A DNA stretch of 64,000 bases from CAIWHR01 sp963843595 (GCA_963843595.1 CAWJLG010000006.1:186001-250000), one strand, 5' to 3'. Counted from the first letter of the stretch, positions 43,974 through 53,045 are shown. Notes: generated by a model from the sequence alone, not told the origin. Translations and numbers: made by a program.

Positions 43974-45347
43974 TCATTTTCCGCCGGTGTAGAGCAGGCT
44001 CGGAAGCCACAGGATGATCTGCGGAAAGACGATGCACAGCGAGAGGCCCAGCGCCTGCAGCCCGATGAACGGCAGCGCGGCGCGGAAGATCATCGCCATG
44101 CTGATCTGAGGCGGCGCGACGCTTTTGAGGTAGAACAGCGAATACCCGAACGGCGGACTCAGGAACGCCATCTGCATGTTGACCATGAAGATGACGCCAT
44201 ACCACAGCGCGATCTTGTCGGGCGCCACGCCTGGCAGGCCGAAGGCCCCGGCGAAAGTGAGGCTCTTCATGATCGGCAGGAAGATCGGGACGGTGAGCAG
44301 CAGGATGCCGACCCAGTCGAGGAACATGCCCAGCACGAACAGCACGGCCATCATGAGAAACAGGATGCCGTAGGGCGCGAGGCCGGTGCCGAGGATCATT
44401 TCGGAGACGAACGTCTGCCCGCCCTTCACGATGAAGAAACCGACGAACATCGTCGCGCCGAAGAAGATCCACATCACCATCGCCGTCGCCTTCAGCGTGG
44501 CAATCGCGGCCTCGTAGAGGTTGATCCAATTGAGTCGGCGGTGCAGCGCCGAGACGACCAGCGCCCCGAACGTGCCGATTCCGGCCGCCTCGACGGGGGT
44601 TGCGATGCCGAAGAAAATGACGCCGAGCACGAGCAGGATCACCAGCACCGGCGTAATCGTGTTGCGCAGCAGCCGGAGTTTCTCCGGGAAGCTCACGCGC
44701 TCGTCGACGGGCAACGCGGGCCCGAGGCTCGGGTTGATGTAGCACCGCAGCGTCACGTAACCGATGTAGATTCCGGAAAGCAGCAGCCCGGGAAACACGG
44801 ACCCGATCAGGAGTTCGCCCAGCGACTGCTGCGCGACGACGGCATAGACGATCGCCATGACCGACGGAGGGATGAGGATCCCGAGCGTGCCGCCCGCCAG
44901 CAGCGATCCGCAGGCGAGCTTGGGCTCGTAGCCGCGCTTCAGCATCGCCGGCAGCGCGATCATGCCCATCGTGACCTCGGTTGCGCCAACGACGCCGACC
45001 ATGGCCGCCAGCACCGTGCAGGCGAGCACGGTGGCGGACGCGAGTCCCCCTTTCAGCGCGCCGAGCCACTTGTAGATGACGTCGAACAGCTCCTCGATGA
45101 TCCCCGCCTTCTCCAGCACCGCCGCCATGAAGATGAACAGCGGAACCGCGGAGAGCTGATAGTCCGTCATGAACGGGAACACCCGCGACGGCAGCATGTT
45201 GAGGATCGAACCGGTGCCGAAGACGTACAGGTAGATGACCGCGAGGCTGCCGGTGCAGAACGCCATCGGCAGGCCGAGCATGAGCAGCAGCCCGAGCGAG
45301 CCGAACAGCAAGATGGTGAGCCATCCGATACCGATTTCGAGGCCCAC
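43974..45347 (-). CDS. dctM: TRAP transporter large permease subunit (DctM)
   Basis: A 457-residue inner-membrane protein with about 12 hydrophobic segments, the ion-coupled channel subunit of a TRAP importer. Conserved pieces include GLPMAFCTGSLAV, GVVGATEVTMGMIALPAML and the second-half ATPVEAAGIGTFGALV. The GTG at 45347 is 2 nt after the dctQ stop, so translation is coupled. With DctQ and DctP it forms one complete sodium-dependent organic-acid-type importer. Confidence 0.93.
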   Translation of the reverse strand: MGLEIGIGWLTILLFGSLGLLLMLGLPMAFCTGSLAVIYLYVFGTGSILNMLPSRVFPFMTDYQLSAVPLFIFMAAVLEKAGIIEELFDVIYKWLGALKGGLASATVLACTVLAAMVGVVGATEVTMGMIALPAMLKRGYEPKLACGSLLAGGTLGILIPPSVMAIVYAVVAQQSLGELLIGSVFPGLLLSGIYIGYVTLRCYINPSLGPALPVDERVSFPEKLRLLRNTITPVLVILLVLGVIFFGIATPVEAAGIGTFGALVVSALHRRLNWINLYEAAIATLKATAMVMWIFFGATMFVGFFIVKGGQTFVSEMILGTGLAPYGILFLMMAVLFVLGMFLDWVGILLLTVPIFLPIMKSLTFAGAFGLPGVAPDKIALWYGVIFMVNMQMAFLSPPFGYSLFYLKSVAPPQISMAMIFRAALPFIGLQALGLSLCIVFPQIILWLPSLLYTGGK

Positions 45348-45349
45348 GG

Positions 45350-46474
45350 TCAGGCTCCCCTGTGCGCGACGATCATGATGTCCTTCACGAGCTTCGAGAA
45401 GCCCTGCAGCAGCATCAGCGCCGCGCCGATGGGGATCGCGAGCTTCACCGGCCAGTACTCGATGCCCCACTCGGTGAACGAGTGCTCGCCCACCTGCACC
45501 GCATCGAGCGCGAAGCGCGCGCCGGTCCAGAGCATCGTGCCGATGAAGATGAAGAAGAAGACCGACGTGATGATGTCCGCGATCGCCTTGCCGCGCGTTG
45601 AAAACTTGGCGTAGACGACGTCGACGCGCACGTGCTGGTCCTCGCGGTAGGCGAGTGCGCCGCAGAGCATGTACTGCATCCCGAACATCAGGAACGTGCT
45701 CTCGTGCACCCAGATGGTCGGGGAGTTGAACATGAAGCGCGCGACCACTTCGTAGTAGTAGACGAACACGGCGATGATCGCCCACCACGCCACGTACTGA
45801 CCCACCCGGCTGTTGAAGGTGTCGATGGCATCGGTAAAGCGGGTGTGCAACCCCAGGGTCGGATCCTCGCCCACGCCACCCTCGTGCAGGACCGGGGCGT
45901 CCGGGTGGATGACTTCACGCGTCGGTTCGGCGAGTTCCAGCGCGCGCCGTCGGCGCACGGCGCCCGGAAGCAGCACCGCATCGACGAGCAGCGCCAGGCC
46001 CAGGGCGATCCCGGCATTGCGCGCCAGGCCCTTCCAGCGATCGGAGACTGCCTTTGCGGTCTCGTACTCGGCCGTCTTCGCCTTGAGCTCGGCTTGCGCC
46101 TTCTCGAGGGCGTCGACCCCTCCCGGAGCGGTGGTTTCGCGCGCGGATTTCGCCAGGTCGACCGCGGTCTGCGCCTGCTCCATCGCGGCGAACGTCCGTG
46201 ACATGTCGTCGCGGACCTCGCGAACCTGGCTGGTGCAGTAGACGATGCCGAGGAACAGGGGGATGAACACGAAGGCCCACGCGCTCCGGATGTAGAAGCG
46301 ATGGATCCCGAGGTATCCCGCAAGCAGCCAGAACAGGTAGGCGATGAAGAGTGAGGGCCGGGCGTCCGGCGGATTCTTCCGCTGGCGCAAGAGCATGTAC
46401 GCCGCAATCAGCGGGAAGACGACGAGGCCGGACCAGTAAAGCCAGTGCGGAAGGACGAAAGTGAGGCTGGGCAT
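45350..46474 (-). CDS. dctQ: TRAP transporter small permease (DctQ) with N-terminal TM2-like and coiled-coil extension
   Basis: A 374-residue protein, about twice the usual DctQ length of around 170. The C-terminal part (about residues 205-374) is a DctQ domain with four membrane segments (YVAWWAIIAVFVYYYEVVARFMF, REDQHVRVDVVYAKFSTRGKAIAD). The N-terminal part has several hydrophobic segments including a TM2-like module (LAGYLGIHRFYIRSAWAFVF). A predicted coiled coil rich in Ala, Glu and Lys (about 90-145) and a further membrane helix follow. The ATG at 46474 is preferred to a TTG at 46507. Confidence 0.85.
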   Translation of the reverse strand: MPSLTFVLPHWLYWSGLVVFPLIAAYMLLRQRKNPPDARPSLFIAYLFWLLAGYLGIHRFYIRSAWAFVFIPLFLGIVYCTSQVREVRDDMSRTFAAMEQAQTAVDLAKSARETTAPGGVDALEKAQAELKAKTAEYETAKAVSDRWKGLARNAGIALGLALLVDAVLLPGAVRRRRALELAEPTREVIHPDAPVLHEGGVGEDPTLGLHTRFTDAIDTFNSRVGQYVAWWAIIAVFVYYYEVVARFMFNSPTIWVHESTFLMFGMQYMLCGALAYREDQHVRVDVVYAKFSTRGKAIADIITSVFFFIFIGTMLWTGARFALDAVQVGEHSFTEWGIEYWPVKLAIPIGAALMLLQGFSKLVKDIMIVAHRGA

Positions 46475-46576
46475 GGGCGCAGGCGTGAGCGTGAGCGGAT
46501 TGAACAAAGCGAGGGCGCCAGAGCGGCGCCCCCGCAGTCCTTGGGCAGGTGTCCGAGCGCGGACCCCGGTGCCGCG

Positions 46577-47710
46577 TCAGGCCTCGATCTTGAGCCCCTT
46601 GTACATGTCCGGGGTCACGTAACCCAACGTGTGTGATTCCATCAACTCGAGCTGGAGCTTGAACAGCCGCGCCGCGTCCTTGTCCTTGTTCGCCCACTTG
46701 AACCAAATCGGCGTGGCGAGGCGCTGCCATTTGGGCAGGTCCTCAATGGGCATGCGACTGATCTGGACCCCTGCCTTCTCGAACTTGCCCCACGCTTCGA
46801 GATCGGCCTTCTGAATCGCCGCGTGATGGATGTTCGAGTAGACCTGGACCTCGTCATCGAGCCAGATCTTCATCTTCGGCGAGAGCTTGTTGTAGACGTC
46901 CATGCGCACGCAGAAATCCATCAGGTCGACCGGCTGGTAGATCGACTCCAGTCCCGGCGGGCCGGTCCAGATGTATTTCGCGACCTGCTGGAAGCCGAGG
47001 TCCCAGTTGACGGCCGGGCCCGTGTAATCGGCAGCCTCGACAGTCCCTTTTTCGAGCGCCGAGAACACTTCTCCACCGGGCAGCAACGTTGTCTTGGCGC
47101 CCGCGGCCGCAAAACCCTCGGCGATCATCCCGCCCGGGACGCGCAGCCTGAGATCCTTGAAATCCTCGATCGTGCGGATCGGCTTCTTCGAGTGAATGAT
47201 GTTCGGGCCGTGGTGGATCCGGTTGACGTAGTAGAGCCCCTGCTTGGCGAAGATCTCGCGCGCGACCTGCAGCCCGCCCTTGCTGTAGAAGAAGATGTCC
47301 CATTCGTGCGGGTAGCGCAGGCCCATCAGGTACGACGACAGGAACGCGGTCGAGGGCAGCTTGCCGGCCCAGTAGAGCGTGAACGAGTTCATCGCCTCGA
47401 GCACGCCGTTCCTGACTCCGTCGATCAGCTCGAAGTCGCCGACGACCTCCTTCGCAGCGAACGGCTTGAACTCGAGCTCGCCACCGGTCTTTTCCTTGAT
47501 GGTCCCGCACCAGGTCTTGAACGTCTGCAACCCGACGCCGGCCGGCCAGGATGTCTGGATCTTCCAGACCGTCGTTTCGGCGGCAGCGGCATTGCCGATG
47601 TACGGTGCCGAGACAATCGCTGCCGCGCCTGCCTTCAGCAAGCGACGCCGGGTTGGTTCAGCGGCGGCGGCGGGCAACGGCTGCGGCGCAACGACTTGGG
47701 TTTCGCTCAT
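46577..47710 (-). CDS. dctP: TRAP transporter solute-binding protein (DctP family)
   Basis: A 377-residue periplasmic receptor. The N-terminus carries a twin-arginine-like signal (TRRRLLKAGAAAIVSAPYI), suggesting Tat export. The body shows TRAP receptor features: TSWPAGVGLQTFKTW, the RVPGGMIAEGF region with the substrate-anchoring Arg, and EVFSALEKGTVEAADYTGP. Length and the mannitol/chloroaromatic-like subgroup features fit 2-oxo-acid or lactate-type receptors. The ligand is not assignable. It heads the dctP-dctQ-dctM operon. Confidence 0.92.
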   Translation of the reverse strand: MSETQVVAPQPLPAAAAEPTRRRLLKAGAAAIVSAPYIGNAAAAETTVWKIQTSWPAGVGLQTFKTWCGTIKEKTGGELEFKPFAAKEVVGDFELIDGVRNGVLEAMNSFTLYWAGKLPSTAFLSSYLMGLRYPHEWDIFFYSKGGLQVAREIFAKQGLYYVNRIHHGPNIIHSKKPIRTIEDFKDLRLRVPGGMIAEGFAAAGAKTTLLPGGEVFSALEKGTVEAADYTGPAVNWDLGFQQVAKYIWTGPPGLESIYQPVDLMDFCVRMDVYNKLSPKMKIWLDDEVQVYSNIHHAAIQKADLEAWGKFEKAGVQISRMPIEDLPKWQRLATPIWFKWANKDKDAARLFKLQLELMESHTLGYVTPDMYKGLKIEA

Positions 47711-48066
47711 CGATCTCCTCCAGTGATGTTCGGAATCGTGCCTTGGATCGACCTCTCCGGGTCGATAGCCGCATCTTGCATCCGGAGGCCTTCGCCCCGC
47801 AAGTCGTTCGCAAACAAATGCGCCAGTCTCCGGGGACGGTGTCGCCCGTTGCCGGTTCCGCGCCGGGAGCCGGCGCCCACAAGTTGGGATTCGGCACGTT
47901 CCCCGGCGCGGGTGCCGCGCGGCGAATGGCCTGCGGTGTGCTGGTGTGGACCGCAATTGCATCGCAACGCGCCGATCTCCGCGACCATTGCACCGCAATA
48001 CCGCCCCGGAGTAACCTCCACCCACGAGACCGCACGAGACGGCCGGCGCCTGGAGGAGGGAAAACG
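47711..48066. other. Divergent intergenic region between the TRAP operon and the CBS gene
   Basis: This 356-bp gap contains no convincing gene. Its notable content is a pair of near-identical 11-bp palindromic motifs (47957-47967 and 47988-47998), positioned to control either divergent unit. Confidence 0.5.
47957..47998. repeat. Two TTGCAYCGCAA palindromic motifs, candidate operator
   Basis: TTGCATCGCAA (47957) and TTGCACCGCAA (47988) share the inverted core TTGC-N3-GCAA and are 31 bp apart start to start, about three helical turns. An extra CCGCAA half precedes the first copy. The spacing is suggestive of cooperative regulator binding. Confidence 0.45.
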
Positions 48067-48513
48067 ATGCTCGTCAGCGAAATCCTGCGCATCAAGGGCA
48101 ACGCGCTGTTCACGACGCCGCCGGACGCGCCGGTGCTCGATGCGGTCAAGGTCATGGCGCAGCACGACATCGGTTCGCTGGTGGTGATGGACCGCGGCCG
48201 AATGGCCGGAATCGTCACCTTCGCCGAAGTGCTGAAGGCACTGGCCGATCGCAGTGGAACGCTGGGTGACCTGCGCATACGCGACGTCTACGCGTCGAAA
48301 CCCCTGACAGCCGAGCCCGGATTGGACGTCATGGAGCTGCGTCGGGTCATGCTCGAGCGCCACGCGCGCTACGTGCCGGTGATGGACGGCACGACGCTCG
48401 CCGGCGTCGTCTCCTTTCACGACGTCGCCAAGGCGGTCTACGAAGAGCAGAGCTTCGAGAACCGGATGCTCAAGAGCTACATCAAGAACTGGCCCGATGC
48501 CGAGGGCGCGTGA
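48067..48513 (+). CDS. CBS-domain pair protein
   Basis: A 148-residue protein made almost wholly of two CBS motifs (about residues 8-60 and 75-130): DAVKVMAQHDIGSLVVMDRGRMAGIVTF, then ELRRVMLERHARYVPVMDGTTLAGVVSFHD. Such Bateman modules bind adenine nucleotides and act as energy or redox sensors. No effector domain is attached. The ATG at 48067 follows a GGAGG ribosome-binding site. It is divergent from the TRAP operon. Confidence 0.92.
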   Translation: MLVSEILRIKGNALFTTPPDAPVLDAVKVMAQHDIGSLVVMDRGRMAGIVTFAEVLKALADRSGTLGDLRIRDVYASKPLTAEPGLDVMELRRVMLERHARYVPVMDGTTLAGVVSFHDVAKAVYEEQSFENRMLKSYIKNWPDAEGA

Positions 48514-48628
48514 GCGCGGCGGCCGAAGGCCAGGCGCGAAGCGCGCGTCGCCGCGCGATCGAGCGCGCACGACAACATGGCGCCGCGCACTGCCTCGGCG
48601 GCTCGGAGGGCGCCACTGAACCGCCGAT

Positions 48629-49336
48629 TCACGCCTGCAGGATGAACAGCGCGGGCCGCTTGTCGTAGCGGGCGGGATCGCGTCCGCGCCACTGACCGGC
48701 CGGGCGCGATTCGATGCTCTCGGTGGCCGCCGTCAGGTCGACCGCGACGGCAAGCAGCGTGGCGGGTTTCAGCGTGGCCACCAGCGCCGACAGCAGCGCC
48801 CCATTGCGGTAGGGCGTCTCGATGAACAGCTGGGCGCGCCCGCTCGCCTGCGAATCGGCTTCGAGCCGGCGTATCGCCTCGGCGCGGGCGTCGGCCTTGA
48901 CCGGCAGATAGCCGTGAAACGCGAAATGCTGTCCGTTCATGCCGGATGCCATCAGCGCGAGCACGAGCGACGACGGACCGACCAGCGGAACAACGGTGAT
49001 CCCCTCGCGGTGCGCGGCGGCGACGACCAGTGCGCCCGGATCGGCGATGCCGGGACAGCCGGCGTCGGACAGGAGCCCGAGGTCGTGCCCGTCGCGTGCA
49101 GGGGCGAGCAGCGCGGTGCAGCGCGCCGGCGTCGGCGTATCCCCGATCTCGTCGATGACGATGGCGCGGATCGGAACGGCCGGCCCCAGGGCCTTCAGGA
49201 ACTGCCGCGCCGGTTTCGCGTTTTCGACGATGTAGTGCGTGAGTCCGCGGGCGATGGCAATGGTGCGCGCAGGCAGGACATCCTCCGGCGCGGTCGACGC
49301 CAGCAGGCTGGGGACGAGGTAGAGCCGGCCCGGCAC
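48629..49336 (-). CDS. SAM-dependent methyltransferase, RsmI-like (tetrapyrrole methylase fold)
   Basis: A 235-residue protein of the tetrapyrrole methylase fold with LYLVPSLLA at the start, LLSDAGCPGIADPGALVV and FIETPYRNGALL. These resemble RsmI, the 16S rRNA C1402 ribose 2'-O-methyltransferase, but the protein lacks the usual C-terminal extension and is shorter (RsmI is about 285 residues). It may be a paralogue with another substrate. The GTG at 49336 fits the homologous start and lies 5 nt downstream of the maf stop. Confidence 0.82.
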   Translation of the reverse strand: MPGRLYLVPSLLASTAPEDVLPARTIAIARGLTHYIVENAKPARQFLKALGPAVPIRAIVIDEIGDTPTPARCTALLAPARDGHDLGLLSDAGCPGIADPGALVVAAAHREGITVVPLVGPSSLVLALMASGMNGQHFAFHGYLPVKADARAEAIRRLEADSQASGRAQLFIETPYRNGALLSALVATLKPATLLAVAVDLTAATESIESRPAGQWRGRDPARYDKRPALFILQA

Positions 49337-49341
49337 GATCG

Positions 49342-49974
49342 TCAGCGCGCCCGAAGGACCGATAGGCCCGCAGCGCGCAACATCGATGTCAGGCGGATCA
49401 GCGGCAGACCGACCAGTGCCGTCGGGTCGTCGCTTTCGATGGCTTCGAAGAGGACGATCCCCAGCGCTTCCGATTTCACGGCGCCGGCGCAATCGTATGG
49501 GTGCTCGCGCGATAGATAGGCCTCGATTTCCTCGGCCGTCAGTTGGCGGAACGTGCTGCGCACGTCGACCAGCGCGGTCTGGCACACGCCGGTCGTGGCG
49601 TCGAGGACGGCGAGCCCGGTGTGGAAGGTCACCGTGCGGCCGGACAGGCGGGCAAGTTGCGCCACGGCCGCCCCATGATTGCCCGGCTTTCCCACAGGCT
49701 CGCCGTCGCAATCGGCCACCTGATCGGAGCCGACGATCAGCGCACCTGGGTGTGCCGCAGCGACCGCGCGGGCCTTGGCTTCGGCCAGACGAACGGCCGT
49801 GGCGGCCGGGGTTTCTCCGGGAAACGCCGATTCGTCCATTCCCGGGGCCGCGACGGTGAACGGAAGGCCGAGTCGCTCGAGGAGCGCGCGTCGGTACCGG
49901 GACGTGGAAGCGAGCACCAGCGGGCGTCGAACCGACTCGGCGAACGAGACGTTGGTTGTTGTTTTCTCGGACAT
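49342..49974 (-). CDS. Maf-family nucleoside triphosphate pyrophosphatase (YceF-like)
   Basis: A 210-residue house-cleaning pyrophosphatase that removes modified nucleotides; the YceF subgroup acts on 7-methyl-GTP. The signature LVLASTSRYRRALLERLGLPF, catalytic Asp in IVGSDQVAD, and KPGNHGAAVAQL are present. The ATG at 49974 is chosen because the nearest upstream in-frame start is a TTG at 49983 within the divergent promoter. It is divergent from yceD-rpmF, a standard arrangement. Confidence 0.9.
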   Translation of the reverse strand: MSEKTTTNVSFAESVRRPLVLASTSRYRRALLERLGLPFTVAAPGMDESAFPGETPAATAVRLAEAKARAVAAAHPGALIVGSDQVADCDGEPVGKPGNHGAAVAQLARLSGRTVTFHTGLAVLDATTGVCQTALVDVRSTFRQLTAEEIEAYLSREHPYDCAGAVKSEALGIVLFEAIESDDPTALVGLPLIRLTSMLRAAGLSVLRAR

Positions 49975-49976
49975 TT

Positions 49977-50005
49977 TTGACAAGTTCTGCGACTCACGCT
50001 ATTAT
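49977..50005 (+). promoter_or_regulatory. Consensus sigma-70 promoter of the yceD-rpmF-plsX-fab cluster
   Basis: A perfect TTGACA (49977-49982), a 17-bp spacer and TATTAT (50000-50005) precede yceD. The -35 box starts 3 bp from the divergent maf start codon. This is the best promoter match in the window. Confidence 0.75.
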
Positions 50006-50094
50006 CCAACGTTTTTATCGGCCGGCAAGCAGTTGACGTCGGCGGTGCAGCGTGCCGGCAACGGCGGCGTCGCGCGTTTCGGGTGGAGAACGGG

Positions 50095-50652
50095 ATGTCC
50101 GGCCGGCAGCGGGTCGCACTTCGTCGCGACGGATCCTTCGACGCATTCGAACTGTGCGCGCGCCAGGGAGTGGTCGAAGGCACGGTGGACGTCACGCAAC
50201 TGGGTCGGCTCGCCGACCGGTTGAGCCTCGAGGGCGTGGGCGACGGCGGCGTCATGGTGGCGTGGCGCATTGCCGGCGGAACCGACGCGTTGGGCCGAGC
50301 GGCGCTGGAAGTGAAACTCGACGGGGGCGTGCCGATGGAATGTCAGCGCTGCCTCGGGTCGTTCACGTGGCCGGTCGCGCAGCGGACGCTGCTCTTGCTC
50401 GCGCGCGACGAGCGTGAGCTGGCGCGGCTCGACGAGGATGACGAGCACGAAGTGGTCCTGGCCGCGGCGCCTCTTGAGCCCCGCACGCTGGTCGAGGATG
50501 AACTGTTGCTGACGCTGCCCTTTGCGCCGCGCTGCGCGCGTCCCGAATGCACCGGGGCCGTCGTGGACGCGGATGCGGCGCCGATGGCAACGTCGGCGTT
50601 TGCCGCGCTGGCGGGTTTTCGGCGCGATAGCGATACGAAGCGCGGCAAGTGA
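50095..50652 (+). CDS. yceD: DUF177/YceD family protein
   Basis: A 185-residue protein of the YceD family, which is linked to 23S rRNA and ribosome assembly and is almost always followed by rpmF. The conserved CxRC (MECQRCLGSF, about residues 83-92), acidic middle and C-terminal FAPRCARPEC are visible. The ATG at 50095 has a GGTGGAG ribosome-binding site; a GTG at 50083 is in frame. Confidence 0.92.
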   Translation: MSGRQRVALRRDGSFDAFELCARQGVVEGTVDVTQLGRLADRLSLEGVGDGGVMVAWRIAGGTDALGRAALEVKLDGGVPMECQRCLGSFTWPVAQRTLLLLARDERELARLDEDDEHEVVLAAAPLEPRTLVEDELLLTLPFAPRCARPECTGAVVDADAAPMATSAFAALAGFRRDSDTKRGK

Positions 50653-50704
50653 CGATACGCAGGACTCGCAACACGCACAATCGGATTCACGACAGGAGCA
50701 AGCC

Positions 50705-50887
50705 ATGGCTGTTCAGCAGAACAAGAAGTCGCCGTCGAAGCGCGGCATGCATCGGGCGCACGATTTCCTCACCAACCCGCCCTTGGCGGTGGAGCCGGTC
50801 ACCGGCGAGGCGCACCTGCGCCATCACATCAGCCCCACCGGCTTTTACCGCGGCAAGAAGGTCGTCAAGACCAAGGCCGACGAGTAG
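50705..50887 (+). CDS. rpmF: 50S ribosomal protein L32
   Basis: A 60-residue basic protein with the L32 start MAVQQNKKSPSKRGMHRAHD and HHISPTGFYRGKKVV. It lacks the zinc-binding cysteines of the C+ form, as usual for proteobacteria. It lies between yceD and plsX. Confidence 0.97.
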   Translation: MAVQQNKKSPSKRGMHRAHDFLTNPPLAVEPVTGEAHLRHHISPTGFYRGKKVVKTKADE

Positions 50888-51042
50888 TCGGCGTGCCTCG
50901 GCCCCTTTGTGATCACGGGGGGCGATGCCCGCGGCGGCTCCGCGGGCGGTTCCCGCTCGGGTAAACTGCAGGCTCGCTTGCGCCCCGACAGCGAGGGCGG
51001 GCGCAGCCACCGAACGACAACAGGCGAGAAGCCGAACCCGAC

Positions 51043-52092
51043 ATGCCGGTCACGGTAGCGGTCGATGCGATGGGGGGCGACCACGGTCCCTCCGTCACGG
51101 TTCCCGCCGCGCTCAAGTTCCTCGAGGAAACGCCCGACGCTCGCCTCATCGCCGTCGGCCTCGAGGCACCCCTCGTGGCCGAGCTCGCGAAGCACAAGTC
51201 GCCGGCCGCGGCGCGGATCACGATCCACCCCGCCACCGAAGTCGTCGAGATGCACGAGCCTCCGGCCGACGCACTGCGCCGGAAGAAGGACTCGTCGATG
51301 CGCGTTGCGGTGAATCTGGTCAAGGACGGCACGGCACAGGCCTGCGTGTCGGCCGGCAACACCGGCGCGCTGATGGCGATCTCGCGCTTCGTCCTGAAGA
51401 CGCTTCCCGGCGTCGATCGCCCGGCGATCGCGTCGCAGTTGCCGACCAAGAAGGGCGTGGTGACGGTGCTCGACCTCGGCGCCAACGTCAACTGCTCGCC
51501 CGAACAGCTGGTCCAGTTCGCGGTGATGGGCACCGCACTGGTCGCCGCCGTGGACCACATCGAGCGGCCGACCGTGGGGCTGCTCAACATCGGCGAGGAA
51601 GACATCAAGGGCAACGACGTCGTCAAGGAAACCGCCGAGCGGCTCCGGCGGGCGGGTCTCAATTTCCATGGCAACGTCGAAGGCGACGACATCTACAAGG
51701 GCACGACCGACGTGGTCGTCTGCGACGGTTTCGTCGGCAACGTGATGCTGAAGACCTCGGAGGGCCTCGCGCAGATGCTCTACGAGTTCCTGAAGGCCGA
51801 GTTCACGCGCAATCCGCTGACCAAACTTGCCGCGTTGATCGCGTCCCCGGTGCTGTTGGCGTTCAAGCGGCGCATCGATCCGCGCCATTACAACGGCGCC
51901 ACGCTGATCGGATTGAAGGGCGTGGTCGTCAAGAGCCACGGCGGTGCCGACGTCGTCGCCTTTCAGAATGCGCTCGCGAAGGCCCACGCCGAGGTGACCA
52001 GCGGCGTCCTCGACCGGATTGCGCAACACATGACCGCGATGCCGGTTCCGGCGGGCAACGCGGCGGCGGGCTCGGTGGTTGCCGATGCATAG
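51043..52092 (+). CDS. plsX: Phosphate acyltransferase PlsX
   Basis: A 349-residue peripheral membrane enzyme that converts acyl-ACP and phosphate to acyl-phosphate, the first step of phospholipid synthesis with PlsY. The start VAVDAMGGDHGP, SAGNTGALMAIS, VLDLGANVNCSPEQL and DGFVGNVMLKTSEG are typical. Its last 8 nt overlap fabH. A GC-rich hairpin (50927-50947) and TAAACT lie upstream, so an extra promoter may exist. Confidence 0.96.
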   Translation: MPVTVAVDAMGGDHGPSVTVPAALKFLEETPDARLIAVGLEAPLVAELAKHKSPAAARITIHPATEVVEMHEPPADALRRKKDSSMRVAVNLVKDGTAQACVSAGNTGALMAISRFVLKTLPGVDRPAIASQLPTKKGVVTVLDLGANVNCSPEQLVQFAVMGTALVAAVDHIERPTVGLLNIGEEDIKGNDVVKETAERLRRAGLNFHGNVEGDDIYKGTTDVVVCDGFVGNVMLKTSEGLAQMLYEFLKAEFTRNPLTKLAALIASPVLLAFKRRIDPRHYNGATLIGLKGVVVKSHGGADVVAFQNALAKAHAEVTSGVLDRIAQHMTAMPVPAGNAAAGSVVADA

Positions 52093-53041
52093 CCGCATCG
52101 CCGGCACCGGCAGCTATCTTCCGGCGCACATCCTCACGAATCACGATCTTGCTCGTCGGATCCACACGAGCGACGCCTGGATCCGCAGCCGCACCGGCAT
52201 CCGCGAGCGGCGGATCGCCGCCCCCGCCGAGCAGACGAGCGACCTCGCGTTCCATGCGGCGCGCGCGGCACTGGCTGCGGCCGGCATTGCTGCGGCCGAC
52301 GTGGATCTCATCGTCGTGGCGACAACGACACCGGACATGGTGTTTCCGTCGACCGCCTGCATCCTGCAGTCGAAGCTGGGTGCCGCGGGCGGTCCTGCAT
52401 TCGACATCCAGGCCGTGTGTTCCGGCTTCGTCTATGCGCTCACGCTCGCCGACAAGATGGTCGCCAGCGGCGCGGTGCGCAACGCCCTGGTCGTCGGCGC
52501 GGAGATCTATTCGCGCATCCTCGACTGGAACGATCGCGGCACCTGTGTTCTCTTCGGAGACGGCGCCGGCGCCGTGGTGCTCGTTCCCGGCGCCGCGCCG
52601 GGCATTCTCTCCGGCCACCTGCATGCGGACGGCCGGTACAAGGACGTGCTTTGCGTTCCGGGCTCGGTGTCCGAAGGCCAGGTGATCGGGAGCCCGTTCG
52701 TGCGCATGGACGGTGGCGTCGTCTTCAAGTTTGCCGTGAAGGTGCTGGCCGAGGTGGCACGCGAGGCGCTTGCGGCCAACGAACTGCCGGTCGATGACGT
52801 CGACTGGATGATTCCGCATCAGGCCAACATCCGGATCATCGAGGCGACCGCGAAGAAGCTCGACATCCCGATGTCCCGCGTGGTGACGTCGGTCGAACGC
52901 CATGCCAACACGTCCGCGGCGTCGATTCCGCTGGCGCTCGACGAGGCGGTGCGCGACGGCCGCATCGCGACCGGCCAGCACGTACTTCTGCTGGGCGTGG
53001 GCGGCGGATTCACCTGGGGTTCGGTTCTCTTGCGGTGGTGA
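52085..53041 (+). CDS. fabH: Beta-ketoacyl-ACP synthase III
   Basis: A 318-residue enzyme that starts fatty-acid synthesis by condensing acetyl-CoA with malonyl-ACP. The Cys-His-Asn triad is Cys112 (AVCSGF), His245 (PHQAN) and Asn275 (RHANTSAAS). The ATG at 52085 (MHSRIAGTG) overlaps the plsX stop by 8 nt; a TTG two codons upstream is less likely. Confidence 0.96.
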   Translation: MHSRIAGTGSYLPAHILTNHDLARRIHTSDAWIRSRTGIRERRIAAPAEQTSDLAFHAARAALAAAGIAAADVDLIVVATTTPDMVFPSTACILQSKLGAAGGPAFDIQAVCSGFVYALTLADKMVASGAVRNALVVGAEIYSRILDWNDRGTCVLFGDGAGAVVLVPGAAPGILSGHLHADGRYKDVLCVPGSVSEGQVIGSPFVRMDGGVVFKFAVKVLAEVAREALAANELPVDDVDWMIPHQANIRIIEATAKKLDIPMSRVVTSVERHANTSAASIPLALDEAVRDGRIATGQHVLLLGVGGGFTWGSVLLRW

Positions 53042-53045
53042 GGCG

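Noticed and set aside
50927..50947. Perfect GC hairpin after rpmF as an intrinsic terminator
   Set aside because: No T-run follows, and the downstream plsX-fab genes are expected to be co-transcribed. It may affect mRNA stability, but a terminator call is not supported.
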